DNA of 64,000 nt from NCBI GenBank assembly GCA_947488935.1, contig CANLBN010000001.1, positions 186,001 through 250,000 of the forward strand, written 5' to 3'. The position numbers and the translations under genes were made by a program. The notes beneath the pieces were generated by a model. That model was not told the origin of the DNA. It saw nothing but the letters and a program-made list of their open reading frames with translations, and did no database searches. Origin of the DNA: an uncultured Pseudomonadales bacterium. GTDB lineage: Bacteria; Pseudomonadota; Gammaproteobacteria; Pseudomonadales; Cellvibrionaceae. Positions 35,083-44,688 of the stretch are shown here, piece by piece (positions within the stretch are counted from its first letter, which is position 1; each line of letters starts with the position of its first letter).

Positions 35083-35544
35083 TTAACTCTGCTCAACTGG
35101 GTTAGCAATAACAGATAAATGTTCTTTATCCACTCGCAAATAGAAACAATTTGTACGGTCTGTGTGACAAGCTGGACCAGTTTGGTCTACTGCACACAGC
35201 AACGTGTCTCCGTCGCAATCTATTCGCATTTCAATTAATTTTTGTACATTACCTGAGCTTTCACCTTTACGCCAGAACGCTTGTCTCGAACGCGACCAAT
35301 AACACACTCGACCCGTTGATAAGCTCTCGATAATGGACTCTTTATTCATCCAAGCCATCATCAAGACCTCGCCAGTATCATGCTGCTGGGCAATCGCGGG
35401 GATCAAGCCTCGATCATCAAAGCGTAACTGATCAACTGCTTCATCTAATGAAACAGTATCACCTTTGGATAAAGGCTCTAGCTGCTTATAAAATTTATTA
35501 TCCACAATATGACTAATTAATGCCTTTAGTTGGTGAAAAATCAA
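35083..35544 (-). CDS. hisI: Phosphoribosyl-AMP cyclohydrolase
   Basis: A 153-aa HisI enzyme, which opens the adenine ring of PR-AMP in histidine synthesis. The N-terminal 30 residues extend beyond the core. Core motifs are FDDRGLIPAIAQ, VLMMAWMNKES, YWSRSRQAFWRKGE, the metal site DCDGD and the zinc site GPACHTDRTNCFY, all intact. It is not beside hisE or other his genes; hisF is 17 kb away. Grouping with folE2 may reflect a zinc-stress set, but this copy keeps the usual zinc-binding cysteines. Confidence 0.92.
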   Translation of the reverse strand: MIFHQLKALISHIVDNKFYKQLEPLSKGDTVSLDEAVDQLRFDDRGLIPAIAQQHDTGEVLMMAWMNKESIIESLSTGRVCYWSRSRQAFWRKGESSGNVQKLIEMRIDCDGDTLLCAVDQTGPACHTDRTNCFYLRVDKEHLSVIANPVEQS

Positions 35545-35602
35545 ACTCGAAAAGGAGTTTATCAGAAAGTGTTAGAGCACACTGTTAAAAATCACTATGC
35601 CC

Positions 35603-36310
35603 TCAATCGGTTTTTTCAAATAACAAATCCCAAACACCATGCCCCAGTCGTTGCCCTCTATTTTCGAACTTCGTTAATGGGCGGTAATCAGGTTTAGTTG
35701 AATAACAATACTTATCTGCGCAGTTATCAAAGCCATTGGCTAAGGTCATAACTTCCATCATATGGTCGGCATAGGCCTCCCAATCCGTTGCAAAATGGCA
35801 AATACCACCCAGCAATAACTTTTGATGCAGCAGTTGCATAAAGCTCTGCTGAACAATTCTACGTTTGTTGTGCTTTTTTTTATGCCAAGGGTCTGGGAAA
35901 AAAAGTTGGAAGCGACTTAAAGAGCCATTAGGAATACAGTCTTCCAATACGTCTATGGCATCGGCCATATAGACACGCAGATTATTAATATCGGCCTTAG
36001 CCGCATTATTGATTAATCGACCTACACCTGGGGGATGTACTTCTATACCAATAAAATCCGTCTCGGGATGAGCAACAGCCATTTGCAGTAATGAATCACC
36101 CATCCCAAAACCCACTTCTACGACAAGAGATGCTTGTCGACCAAAAATGGTGACCGGATCTATCTCGCCATCAAATAGACTTAGGCCATAACGTGTCCAA
36201 GCACTATCGAAGGCTTTTTTTTGTGCTTCGGTAATACGACCACCGCGAATAACGTAGCTACGTATCGCTTTTTGTTTGTACTCGGGCTTTAATTCAAATG
36301 TTTGTGACAT
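35603..36310 (-). CDS. trmB: tRNA (guanine-N7)-methyltransferase
   Basis: A 235-aa SAM-dependent enzyme that makes m7G46 in tRNA. The SAM motif VVEVGFGMGDSLLQMA is near residue 67; FIGIEVHPPGVG, LFFPDPWHKKKHNKRRIVQ and TDWEAYADHM are highly characteristic. The length is normal for the family. It is followed by hisI after 58 bases and preceded by the DUF423 gene. Confidence 0.95.
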   Translation of the reverse strand: MSQTFELKPEYKQKAIRSYVIRGGRITEAQKKAFDSAWTRYGLSLFDGEIDPVTIFGRQASLVVEVGFGMGDSLLQMAVAHPETDFIGIEVHPPGVGRLINNAAKADINNLRVYMADAIDVLEDCIPNGSLSRFQLFFPDPWHKKKHNKRRIVQQSFMQLLHQKLLLGGICHFATDWEAYADHMMEVMTLANGFDNCADKYCYSTKPDYRPLTKFENRGQRLGHGVWDLLFEKTD

Positions 36311-36373
36311 AATGTTTCGTTACTAAAAAATAATATCGAGTACAGTAAAAGCACATACTTCGTAAATACTCGC

Positions 36374-36775
36374 TTAAAGGCTAAGTTTTAAACTACCCAC
36401 CAACAAACCTAACCAGCCTATTATCAGTAGCAGGCCACCCAATGGTGTCACGGGCCCAAGCCAGCCAGGACCACCTAGTGCTAAACCATAGAGACTACCA
36501 CTGAATAACAGCATGCCTACCGCCCATAAGAAACAGGTAACAACAAATGCCTTTGGAATATCTTGCAACTGACTCATGAATACCACCAAGGCAAATAGAG
36601 CTAAGGTGTGAAACATTTGATAATGTGTGCCAGTTTGAAAAGCTGATAATAGCGATTCTGAGATTTTTCCTTTTAGCCCATGGGCACCAAAGGCACCGAG
36701 GACAACACTAGTAAAGCCACTCAGGGCGATAACGATTAACCAAAACTTGATCATGGCAGGTGTTTCATCCCACAA
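36374..36775 (-). CDS. DUF423 family membrane protein (YgdD-like)
   Basis: A small membrane protein with four hydrophobic helices. The more likely start is the internal methionine MIKFWLIVIALSGF (near 36751), giving about 125 aa. Family motifs are LGAFGAHGLKG, TGTHYQMFHTLALF, LFSGSLYGLALGGPGWLGPVTPLGGLLLIIGW. The molecular role of the family is not established. It lies between the rpoH terminator and trmB. Confidence 0.88.
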   Translation of the reverse strand: MWDETPAMIKFWLIVIALSGFTSVVLGAFGAHGLKGKISESLLSAFQTGTHYQMFHTLALFALVVFMSQLQDIPKAFVVTCFLWAVGMLLFSGSLYGLALGGPGWLGPVTPLGGLLLIIGWLGLLVGSLKLSL

Positions 36776-36806
36776 GGGTGTAAATTGTGTAGAGGTAGTT
36801 AATAAA

Positions 36807-36830
36807 AAAGGCTGCGGTTTAGCAGCCTTT
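36807..36830 (-). terminator. Intrinsic terminator of rpoH
   Basis: AAAGGCTGC (36807-36815) pairs perfectly with GCAGCCTTT (36822-36830); a T run follows on the minus strand. It is 27 bases after the rpoH stop. Confidence 0.9.
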
Positions 36831-36856
36831 AAAGAGTAAAACTAATTTAGTGCAGC

Positions 36857-37711
36857 TTATGCATCCATCACAGCACGCACTTTTTTCATTGCATTTTTTT
36901 CAAGCTGGCGAATTCGCTCAGCTGACACACTGAATTCATCGGCCAATTCATGCAACGTTGATTTTTCATCATTGAGCCAGCGTCGTTGGATGATAACCTG
37001 GCTACGCTCATCAAGATCTTTTAATGCGCTGTGCAGACGCGATACGTTATCAGTATTCCAGTCGGCAGCCTCTGCCTGTGTTGCTGGGTTATAGCGATGA
37101 TCTTCTAGGTAATTTGCAGGTGCTAAGTACGCTGACTCTTCGTCATCGTCAGTACCAGCATCAAAAGAGGCATCATAGGAGGCAAGACGACCTTCCATTT
37201 GCTGTACATGCTTAACTTCAACATTAAGGTCTTTAGCGACTGCTTCTGCTTCTTGGTGAGTTAACCAACCTAAGCGCTTTTTTTGCCCGCGTAGGTTAAA
37301 AAACAATTTACGCTGTGCTTTAGTCGTCGCCACTTTAACAATACGCCAGTTGCGCAAGATAAACTCATGCATCTCGGCTTTAATCCAATGAACAGCAAAC
37401 GATACTAGGCGCACGCCTTTCTCAGGGTTAAAACGTTTGACGGCTTTCATCAGGCCAACGTTACCCTCTTGAATAAGGTCCGACTGAGACAGGCCATAAC
37501 CTGCATAAGACTTGGCAATATGGACAACAAAACGCAGGTGAGCCATAACTAACTGGCGTGCGGCGTCTACATCTTCATCATAATAAAGACGTTCACCCAA
37601 GCGCTTTTCCTCATCAACCGAGAGGATTGGAAAGCTATTAACCGCTTGCATGTAGGCATTAATATTTGCACCTGGTGCAAGCATATCAACAGGCTGTAAG
37701 CTGGTTCCCAT
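36857..37711 (-). CDS. rpoH: RNA polymerase heat-shock sigma factor 32
   Basis: A 284-aa sigma-70 family protein. Region 2 ([66 protein letters not shown]) is followed directly by the RpoH box QRKLFFNLR near residue 135, which separates it from other sigma factors. Region 4.2 ends the protein ([23 protein letters not shown]). It directs heat-shock transcription. Its place next to ftsX-ftsE-ftsY is the standard gammaproteobacterial order; 211 bases separate it from ftsX, enough for its own promoters. Confidence 0.96.
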   Translation of the reverse strand: MGTSLQPVDMLAPGANINAYMQAVNSFPILSVDEEKRLGERLYYDEDVDAARQLVMAHLRFVVHIAKSYAGYGLSQSDLIQEGNVGLMKAVKRFNPEKGVRLVSFAVHWIKAEMHEFILRNWRIVKVATTKAQRKLFFNLRGQKKRLGWLTHQEAEAVAKDLNVEVKHVQQMEGRLASYDASFDAGTDDDEESAYLAPANYLEDHRYNPATQAEAADWNTDNVSRLHSALKDLDERSQVIIQRRWLNDEKSTLHELADEFSVSAERIRQLEKNAMKKVRAVMDA

Positions 37712-37922
37712 TTATTTCTCCGCTATTTAATCCTATAACATTTGTATTCTAGCACGCTCTTTATTAGAGGGCCAACGCTTGGCAAAAGTTCCTAGAATAT
37801 AATTATTCTATAAAAAACAATAACTTAAACTATTTACTTAACAAACACATAAAATTATACGCCCGTGGGCATTACTCTAGATTAGGGCAATTCAAGAGAA
37901 ATAAAGTCATCTCAAGCGATTG

Positions 37923-38933
37923 CTAAGTTGGCTCAATCTGTCTTAGATGGCGAGCAACAGCAACCCAAGCACCCAACCAACCCAAACAGGCACTGCCAAG
38001 CAATAAAACAGCCACTGCGCTTACGCTCAAACCTCCTTGGGAATACTCGCTTTCATAGAGACCTATTAGGCTGTTAATAGGGTCGGCCAACCACAGGCCA
38101 ATGACAATAAGCAAAACCACTGACAACAAACCTCCCCCTATACCATACCAAAGACCAGTATATAAGAATGGCCTGCGCACAAATCCGTTGGTACCACCGA
38201 CCATTTTGGTCACGACAATTTCTTCTCGGCGGTTTTCAATCGCCAGTCGAAGCGTGTTACCAATAATTAGCAGCACACCGATAGATAATAGGCTCGCTAA
38301 GGCAATCACAAAGCGCTCACCCAAGACTAACAGCTCATGCAATCGTCGCAACCAACCCAAGTCTAACTGCACGGTATCTATTAATGGGCTGGCCTCAATT
38401 GTTTTCTGCAACGCCGATAGCTGCTTGGTATCATCCAATGTATTCACGGGTTGAATAATAAAAACCGTAGGTAAGGGATTTTCGTCAAGCTCTAGCAGTA
38501 CATCCCCCAAACCAGAATAACGCTGGAACTCCGACAACGCTTTTGCAGGGCTGACAACATCAATAGATTTAATCGATGGATTTTTTTCGAGGCTGGCCTG
38601 TAATTTCTCTATAGCCAACGGCTTAGCACCGCGCTCTAAAAAAGCCGACATTTGCGCACTATCTTGCCAGCCTTGACCTAATTGCTGGGCACTTTGCAGG
38701 CTAAGGAATAAGCCTGTAGGCAAAGCAATGGCAATGGCAATCACTAAGCAGGTAAGAAATGTTTGCACCGGAGTACTCAACAGACGCAATAAACTATTGG
38801 AACAAGAATCTTTATGATGTGCCCACCAAGCCTTCAACAGATCTATTGTCGATACGCGAGATACTTTGCCACCAGATACCTTTGCTGACGATAGCTTTGC
38901 TCCTTGCACCTTGGCCGAATTTCTTTTAGCCAT
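37923..38933 (-). CDS. ftsX: Cell division protein FtsX
   Basis: A 336-aa inner-membrane permease-like subunit. It has a basic N-terminal tail with repeated SAKVQGAKL-like units, a first membrane helix near 60, a periplasmic loop (90-205) that activates EnvC-type partners, and three more helices (about 210-235, 265-285 and 310-330). It pairs with FtsE; their genes overlap by one base. An envC-type gene is at 48263-49429. Confidence 0.95.
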   Translation of the reverse strand: MAKRNSAKVQGAKLSSAKVSGGKVSRVSTIDLLKAWWAHHKDSCSNSLLRLLSTPVQTFLTCLVIAIAIALPTGLFLSLQSAQQLGQGWQDSAQMSAFLERGAKPLAIEKLQASLEKNPSIKSIDVVSPAKALSEFQRYSGLGDVLLELDENPLPTVFIIQPVNTLDDTKQLSALQKTIEASPLIDTVQLDLGWLRRLHELLVLGERFVIALASLLSIGVLLIIGNTLRLAIENRREEIVVTKMVGGTNGFVRRPFLYTGLWYGIGGGLLSVVLLIVIGLWLADPINSLIGLYESEYSQGGLSVSAVAVLLLGSACLGWLGAWVAVARHLRQIEPT

Positions 38934-39628
38934 TAATGAGGCTCCATCGCAGCACTCGCAACATGTTCTATGTCGTTACGTATAAGCCGTCCATCTGACA
39001 GTTCCATAATCGGGCAATTCATTGAGTTAATCAATGAGATATCATGGGTCGCGATTAACACAGAGACACCCACACTTTTGAAGTCCTGGAATAGCTGCAT
39101 AATTTCTGCAGATAGTTTGGGGTCGAGATTTCCCGTTGGCTCATCGGCTAATAAGATCGCAGGCTTATTAACCACTGCTCGCGCAATACCCACTCGTTGT
39201 TGTTCACCACCGGAGAGTGCTAGAGGATTACTTTTTTCTTTATGTAGAAGGCCCACTTTATCAAGAGCTGCACGTACACGACGACCTTGATCTTTAGCCG
39301 GCATACCGGATATTTGCAAAGGGAGCGCAACATTATCGAAAACAGAGCGATCAAAAAGCAATTGATGGTTTTGAAAAACAACACCGATCTGACGGCGTAA
39401 ATAAGGAATTTGCGAAGCGCTAACCTGGGCTAAATTTTTACCGCCAATTAACACATTGCCACGTGTGGGCCGCTCAATCAGCATAATAAGTTTTAACAAG
39501 GTACTTTTACCCGCACCTGAATGGCCCGTCAAAAAAGCCATTTGGCCAGACGCCAACTCAAAGTTAACATTGCCTAAGGCGTCGTGCCCTTCCCCATAGC
39601 GTTTAGTAATGTTATCGAAACAAATCAT
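38933..39628 (-). CDS. ftsE: Cell division ATP-binding protein FtsE
   Basis: A 231-aa ABC ATPase. Walker A GHSGAGKST (near 38), signature LSGGEQQR (near 140), Walker B ILLADEPTG and the H-loop in ATHD are all present. With FtsX it regulates septal peptidoglycan splitting rather than transport. It lies 23 bases after ftsY and overlaps ftsX. Confidence 0.96.
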   Translation of the reverse strand: MICFDNITKRYGEGHDALGNVNFELASGQMAFLTGHSGAGKSTLLKLIMLIERPTRGNVLIGGKNLAQVSASQIPYLRRQIGVVFQNHQLLFDRSVFDNVALPLQISGMPAKDQGRRVRAALDKVGLLHKEKSNPLALSGGEQQRVGIARAVVNKPAILLADEPTGNLDPKLSAEIMQLFQDFKSVGVSVLIATHDISLINSMNCPIMELSDGRLIRNDIEHVASAAMEPH

Positions 39629-39651
39629 AAAATAAGCAGGCTACGGTCAAA

Positions 39652-40668
39652 CTATGAATTTACATTAAACAAGGCATCAACAAAAGTTGAAGCCGAAAAT
39701 GGCTGCAGGTCATCAATGCCCTCACCAACACCTATAAATCTAACAGGCAATCCAAAACGCTCGCTTAGCGCAAAAATAACACCACCCTTAGCTGTGCCAT
39801 CTAATTTGGTCAGGGCGATCCCTGTGACACCTGCGGCATCAATAAACTGTTGCGCTTGATTCAATGCATTTTGACCCGTACCGGCATCCAGCACGAGCAA
39901 AACCTCATGGGGTGCGGCAACATCTAGCTTTGCCATCACTCGCTTCACCTTGGATAACTCATCCATTAGGTGATCTTTATTATGCAAACGCCCCGCTGTA
40001 TCTGCAATCAATACATCGACTTGTTTTGACTGGGCAGACTGCACAGCATCAAAGATCACCGAGGCGCTATCTGCACCTGTATGTTGGGCAACAACAGGCA
40101 CCTGATTGCGCTCGCCCCATACTTGAAGCTGCTCAACAGCCGCTGCGCGAAAGGTATCGCCAGCCGCTAGCATTACTTGCTTACCCTCTTGTTGAAAGCG
40201 CTTAGCCAACTTGCCAATTGTTGTTGTCTTACCGACACCATTAACGCCCACAACCAAAATAACAAAGGGTTGAGTTTGGGCTTCTGCCACCAAGGGCTGC
40301 TCGACTGGCTCCAATAATTCTCGCAATTGTTTTTGCAAAGCAGCATATAGAGCATCACCATCTGCAAGCTCTTTGCGCTGCACACTTTCAGTGAGCTTAT
40401 CGATAATTTTAGTCGTAGCATCAATACCTATATCAGCCGTGAGCAATTGAGCCTCTAGCTCTTCTAGCAATTCATCATCGATTTCTTTTTTGCCAAGAAC
40501 GAGACTACCAATGCCCTCAGCTAATTGATTACTAGTGCGCGATAAGCCCCTCTTGAAACGCTGAAAAAGACTCTCGGGTTTCTCTTCTGGCTTTTTATCC
40601 TTTGGTGGTTCAGCAACCTCCGATTCAGGAAGTTGAGTTTTATCTGATTTAAAAAATTTAGAAAACAT
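39652..40668 (-). CDS. ftsY: Signal recognition particle receptor FtsY
   Basis: A 338-aa SRP receptor. An acidic, lysine/proline-rich A domain (1-40) is followed by the N domain and a GTPase G domain with GVNGVGKTTTIGKLA, DTAGR and TKLDG. It docks ribosome-SRP complexes at the membrane. The A domain is short compared with E. coli but similar to Pseudomonas. First gene of ftsY-ftsE-ftsX, divergent from rsmD. Confidence 0.96.
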   Translation of the reverse strand: MFSKFFKSDKTQLPESEVAEPPKDKKPEEKPESLFQRFKRGLSRTSNQLAEGIGSLVLGKKEIDDELLEELEAQLLTADIGIDATTKIIDKLTESVQRKELADGDALYAALQKQLRELLEPVEQPLVAEAQTQPFVILVVGVNGVGKTTTIGKLAKRFQQEGKQVMLAAGDTFRAAAVEQLQVWGERNQVPVVAQHTGADSASVIFDAVQSAQSKQVDVLIADTAGRLHNKDHLMDELSKVKRVMAKLDVAAPHEVLLVLDAGTGQNALNQAQQFIDAAGVTGIALTKLDGTAKGGVIFALSERFGLPVRFIGVGEGIDDLQPFSASTFVDALFNVNS

Positions 40669-40878
40669 AAAACAGCCTTACATTTGGCAAAAACAGCTAA
40701 TCTAGGCCGCAACCTAGCCAAAGGATTCAAGAAGATGACATATCAAACACATAAAAGCGTAGGAGTAATACACAAAATGAATAAAATCGGGGAGAATTCT
40801 CGATCCTGCTAATATAAAACGCTATCCTACCACTACTGTAATTTATTGTCTTAATCAAAGCATCGCTAAAGGACTATT

Positions 40879-41496
40879 TTGTCAAAGCACCTTCGTAAAC
40901 GCAGAAGCCAAACCACGGCTAAGTCTCGCAGCAAACAGGCCAGCCAATTACGCATTATTGGTGGGCAATGGCGTGGTCGCAAATTACCCATTATTGATGC
41001 CGAAGGCTTAAGGCCAACGAGCGATCGAATTCGCGAAACATTATTTAACTGGCTAGCCCCCAACCTTAATGGCAGCACCTGTGTAGACCTTTTTGCAGGC
41101 TCCGGCGCCTTAGGGCTTGAGTGCTTATCGCGTGGAGCATTGAGCGCCACACTGATAGAAAACAACACGGTAGTTGCCAAGCAGCTTGAACAAAACTGTA
41201 AACTAATAGACGCCCCCAACGCAGATATTGTTCAAGGAGATGCACAAGATTGGTTGCTAAACCAAACTCTCACCAAGCGCTCTATCGATATTGTATTTAT
41301 AGACCCACCCTTCGCCTATGATTTATGGGACAACACCATTGAACGACTCACTCAAAGCGAGCTATTAGCAAAAGATGCATTAGTTTATATAGAGAGCCCA
41401 AGGGGCAAGGTATATAAAATACCCCCTGAATGGGAGAGCCTTAAAAAGAAAACAGCGGGAGATGTCGACTACACACTGTTTAAATATAGTGTTTGA
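40879..41496 (+). CDS. rsmD: 16S rRNA (guanine-966-N2)-methyltransferase
   Basis: A 205-aa SAM-dependent enzyme. A basic N-terminus (SKHLRKRRSQTTAKSRSK) precedes LRIIGGQWRGRKLPI and RPTSDRIRETLFNWL, the family signature. VDLFAGSGALGLECLSRGA is the SAM-binding motif and VFIDPPF carries the catalytic N/DPPF motif. It is divergent from ftsY, the usual arrangement; the coaD gene that often follows is absent here. Confidence 0.95.
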   Translation: MSKHLRKRRSQTTAKSRSKQASQLRIIGGQWRGRKLPIIDAEGLRPTSDRIRETLFNWLAPNLNGSTCVDLFAGSGALGLECLSRGALSATLIENNTVVAKQLEQNCKLIDAPNADIVQGDAQDWLLNQTLTKRSIDIVFIDPPFAYDLWDNTIERLTQSELLAKDALVYIESPRGKVYKIPPEWESLKKKTAGDVDYTLFKYSV

Positions 41497-41532
41497 GGCC
41501 TTTGCTCGTGAGCGAGAGCAGGCAAGTCAATA

Positions 41533-41886
41533 CTAGCTTTTTGACCACACGGCATATTCATTGCCATTTGGATCTAAAAAATGAAAACGCCTGCCACCTG
41601 GAAATGAGAAAATATCCTGAGAGATAGATCCCTTAGCAGCCAGAATTTTCTCCATGGTCATCTCCAAATTATCGCTATAAAAGACGAGTAAAACGCTACC
41701 CAATGATGCCTGTACAGTTTGATCTGACTTAAAGAAACCGCCATCAATACCCGCATCATAAAAAGCTGTATACGCATCACCAAAATCTTCAAAGCGCCAA
41801 CTAAAGACCTTTGCGAAAAAGTCTTTAGCAACGTGAATATCTTTTACTGGAAACTCAACATAGTTGAGCTTTTCATGCTCACTCAA
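41533..41886 (-). CDS. VOC-family (glyoxalase/bleomycin-resistance fold) protein
   Basis: About 117 aa from a TTG start at 41886 that has AAGGAG nine bases upstream; a longer ATG frame to 41955 would overlap the upstream hydrolase gene and adds no recognisable domain. The betaalphabetabetabeta halves are visible: NYVEFPVKDIHVAKDFFAKVF and LLVFYSDNLEMTMEKILAAKG, with FPGGRRFHFLDPNGNEYAVW at the end. Members include antibiotic-binding and glyoxalase proteins; the substrate here is unknown. Not every usual metal ligand can be matched. Confidence 0.85.
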   Translation of the reverse strand: MSEHEKLNYVEFPVKDIHVAKDFFAKVFSWRFEDFGDAYTAFYDAGIDGGFFKSDQTVQASLGSVLLVFYSDNLEMTMEKILAAKGSISQDIFSFPGGRRFHFLDPNGNEYAVWSKS

Positions 41887-41912
41887 TAATACACACTCCT
41901 TAATATAGAGGC

Positions 41913-42833
41913 CTATTGACGCGCAACTGTCGAGGCGGGCTTGTCGTGGTGACATGAAGATACCTTACCGTCGATTCTATCCAACAAGCATAACGACCAG
42001 GAAACCACTTCTTGGCGCTTAGTTAAGGGAAACAAATGACCTTCTTTTTCTAAACGGATAACGTCGGTTGATTCAGGTGCTAGGTTTTCTTCAGCAAAGT
42101 CGGCATTCGCAGGGTAGACGTTTACATCCTTCAAACCCTGCACAACAATAATAGGGAGGTCTAATGTTGACCAACGCGATTCCATTAATTTCATTTCGGA
42201 GCGGAGCGCTAAAATTTCTAGGTTTGACTTGGTCAACTTGCCACCAATAATAAAGCCTATACCGGGTAGACGAGCAACCTGATTATACCAACGAAGACCC
42301 GATAATTTTGGACTAAGGGTGCCTGCCAAGAGTAACAAACCATCGACCGACCCCGGGTAATCCATCGCCACACGCGGTGCAATAGAAGACCCCAACGAGT
42401 GGCCCAACAATACAACAGGCTGCTGATTATTATGCTTTTTAAGCTCTAGAGAAAACGCCGCAAATATTTTTGCATGTCGCTCATAACTGATAATCTCACG
42501 TGTATCACCTGCAACCGAACTCCCCCAACCTGGTCGATCAACAACAATGACATAAAAGCGCTCACGCAGTTGCTTGTTTAACATATAACGCGCATATTGA
42601 TGCCAATTACCGGGGGTACCATGAATAATAATGAGTGCTGGTTTTGTCTTGTCGCCTGCTGCCGCATAAAACAAACGATCGCCATCTACTTCAAAGTACT
42701 GGCGAGATACTTCAACATTATCAACAACAACTGTTTCAAAGAACTTCCATTCTTCTTCTAATTCCTTCGGAGCAAGGCAGCCCGTCAAAGATATAGCCAG
42801 TAAAACACCTAACAACCTCAACACAAAAAACAT
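41913..42833 (-). CDS. Alpha/beta hydrolase, predicted lipoprotein
   Basis: A 306-aa hydrolase. The N-terminus is a lipoprotein signal (LLAISLTGCLAP, cysteine near 19). The catalytic triad appears as GHSLGSS (serine near 145), an aspartate in LKDVNVYPAN and a histidine in EKEGHLFP. The oxyanion-hole motif IIHGTPGNWHQY is intact. The substrate cannot be predicted; it probably acts in the periplasm at the membrane. The VOC gene follows after 26 bases. Confidence 0.88.
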   Translation of the reverse strand: MFFVLRLLGVLLAISLTGCLAPKELEEEWKFFETVVVDNVEVSRQYFEVDGDRLFYAAAGDKTKPALIIIHGTPGNWHQYARYMLNKQLRERFYVIVVDRPGWGSSVAGDTREIISYERHAKIFAAFSLELKKHNNQQPVVLLGHSLGSSIAPRVAMDYPGSVDGLLLLAGTLSPKLSGLRWYNQVARLPGIGFIIGGKLTKSNLEILALRSEMKLMESRWSTLDLPIIVVQGLKDVNVYPANADFAEENLAPESTDVIRLEKEGHLFPLTKRQEVVSWSLCLLDRIDGKVSSCHHDKPASTVARQ

Positions 42834-42906
42834 CCTCTAAAATTTTACGATACGTGTATAGACGTTTAAATAACGCGATAGTTCGACAAAGATAGAATCC
42901 ACTCAT

Positions 42907-43848
42907 TCATTCTTTAAGCGATTGAGCAAACTCAGGCAACAGCGTTAAGGTGCAGTTAAAAGTAGCAGACGAGCAATCAATCACAGTAGATTCCCCCATT
43001 TTTTCCAAACGCTCAATCCTCTTTTGTGACAGCGGGTGGGAGTTCAATAACTCAGGCAAGCTTGACTCTTGAGAGGTCTTTATGAGTTCAGAAAACAGCT
43101 CTGTAGAACCTAAACCATGGCCGTAATATTCGAGCAAGGTATTATAGGCCTCAATATCCGACTCGGTCTCTTGCCCTCGACTAAATGCGAGCGAAGTTAA
43201 GAGATTAACATGGCCGGCAAGATTACTCGAAAGGCTATCACCGCCAATACCAGTTACTAAAGATAAGATAACTCCAAGCCCAAGCCCTCGACTCAAGGCC
43301 ACGATAGGATGTCTATGTTTAACATGAGCGATCTCATGGGCCATCACCATTGCCAAGCCATTTTCACTGTCGACGGCATCGATTAAGCCCTGATAAATAA
43401 ACACATGGCCACCTATAGTGGCAAAGGCATTCACAACTGGCTGGTCAATATAGTGGACGGTAATTTTGATTGGCTCTGGCAGCCCTTGAGCTACCGCTAA
43501 TTTATCAGCGAGATCTTGTAGGTATACCGTTATTTTTTCGACTCTCAATGTATATTGTTCATCATGCTCATCGGAGTTGTTATCGGTATTTGGCAAGCCT
43601 AATGCGTCAAACAACCCGTTTTGAGTGCTATCGCTACTACGCTCAAAAGATACACTGATACTCTCAGCCCACTTAACCTCAGTCTCAAATGGCACCCATT
43701 TAGCGACAAAACCAATAGCGTAAAATAGCACAAGCAATACGATAATAATGACACCCGTAACACCCAACAATAAATAAACAAAGTTTTTTAGTGGGTGCTC
43801 ATTGCTGACATTTATTCCCTCAGGTATTTTTGAGTTTTTAAATTCCAT
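42907..43848 (-). CDS. M48-family zinc metalloprotease
   Basis: A 313-aa protease with one N-terminal membrane helix (about 26-49, LLLGVTGVIIIVLLVLFYAI) and a periplasmic catalytic domain. The zinc site is HEIAH in VMAHEIAHVKHRHP, and the third ligand is probably glutamate in SRGQETESDIEAYN. LLNSHPLSQKRIERL near the end is typical of M48. It lies upstream of the alpha/beta hydrolase and downstream of two YbjQ-like genes. Confidence 0.9.
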   Translation of the reverse strand: MEFKNSKIPEGINVSNEHPLKNFVYLLLGVTGVIIIVLLVLFYAIGFVAKWVPFETEVKWAESISVSFERSSDSTQNGLFDALGLPNTDNNSDEHDEQYTLRVEKITVYLQDLADKLAVAQGLPEPIKITVHYIDQPVVNAFATIGGHVFIYQGLIDAVDSENGLAMVMAHEIAHVKHRHPIVALSRGLGLGVILSLVTGIGGDSLSSNLAGHVNLLTSLAFSRGQETESDIEAYNTLLEYYGHGLGSTELFSELIKTSQESSLPELLNSHPLSQKRIERLEKMGESTVIDCSSATFNCTLTLLPEFAQSLKE

Positions 43849-43890
43849 GCGCTTTACCTAAGGCTTTTCATCGTTTAAATCGCCTATTGA

Positions 43891-44343
43891 CTAAGAGTGA
43901 TTTGATAATAAGCCAGTGCCATAAGCATAGACCTCAACAGCACCCACTTGATTTTTATTACCTTTGGTAATAGATGCAGTCTCTAGCTTGACATTAACAA
44001 TGGTATTTAAGCCTTTTTTATGGGCCTCAGCTTTCATGCGCAATAACGCTTCGCGCCTCGCTCGTTCAAGTAAGGATTCATAAGTGGTTATGCGCCCACC
44101 AATTAGATTGCGCAAGGTGGCAACAAAACGTTTAAAGTAGTCAACGGAGATAACCACATTACCACCTACTAATTCTGCTCGCTGATCGCCATCGTTATTA
44201 AGAGGGAAACGCTTTGCAAAGGTTAGTATGCTTTGGTATTCATCTTCTCGTTTGATAATGGAGCGAAAGTGTCTTTTCTCTGCCATTTGTCCAAAAACAT
44301 AACCCAGAAACAACAAAACAAAAAGAATAATTAAATCGTACAT
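43891..44343 (-). CDS. YbjQ/UPF0145 family protein with membrane anchor
   Basis: A 150-aa protein. Residues 1-18 form an N-terminal membrane helix (YDLIILFVLLFLGYVFGQ). The remainder is a YbjQ-type domain: VVISVDYFKRFVATLRNLIGGRITTYESLLERARREALLRM and the alternating-strand segment. The fold makes beta-rich pentameric rings in relatives; its function is unknown. It is paired with the soluble paralogue at 44374-44688. Confidence 0.85.
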   Translation of the reverse strand: MYDLIILFVLLFLGYVFGQMAEKRHFRSIIKREDEYQSILTFAKRFPLNNDGDQRAELVGGNVVISVDYFKRFVATLRNLIGGRITTYESLLERARREALLRMKAEAHKKGLNTIVNVKLETASITKGNKNQVGAVEVYAYGTGLLSNHS

Positions 44344-44373
44344 AATGATATTTCCTATAAAGCAAAGTTTAGG

Positions 44374-44688
44374 CTATTCCAAAATAACGGCTGTTCCATA
44401 GGCAAATAATTCAGCAGCACCTGCCGCAACTGAACTTGTGGAGAAACGCACATTTAAAATAGCATTAGCGCCAATTGCCTCTGCTTGTTGTTTCATTCTG
44501 TCAACAGCTTCTTCTCGCGACTCAGTGAGAAGCTCGGTATAACCTACCAATTCTCCACCAAAAATATTTTTAAAACCTGCCATCAAATCTCTGCCAACAT
44601 GCTTGGAGCGCACAGTATTACCCTGCACCATCCCTAAATGTTTAGCTACTCTACGGCCGGGCACGACCTCTATATTTGTCACTATCAT
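44374..44688 (-). CDS. YbjQ/UPF0145 family protein
   Basis: A 104-aa protein typical of YbjQ: MIVTNIEVVPGRRVAKHLGMVQGN, the central RDLMAGFKNIFGGELVGYTELL and the end AAELFAYGTAVIL. No signal or anchor. The neighbouring membrane-anchored paralogue and M48 protease suggest a small conserved cluster of unknown role. It is the first gene of the group, with a 297-base gene-poor region upstream. Confidence 0.92.
   Translation of the reverse strand: MIVTNIEVVPGRRVAKHLGMVQGNTVRSKHVGRDLMAGFKNIFGGELVGYTELLTESREEAVDRMKQQAEAIGANAILNVRFSTSSVAAGAAELFAYGTAVILE

Noticed and set aside
32675..35602. Zur box near folE2, hisI or pyrC
   Set aside because: No convincing match to the GTTATA-type palindrome in the short intergenic gaps; only weak AT-rich stretches were seen near 33870.
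41887..41955. Longer VOC-protein start overlapping the hydrolase gene
   Set aside because: The TTG at 41886 has a good AAGGAG and begins at the domain boundary.
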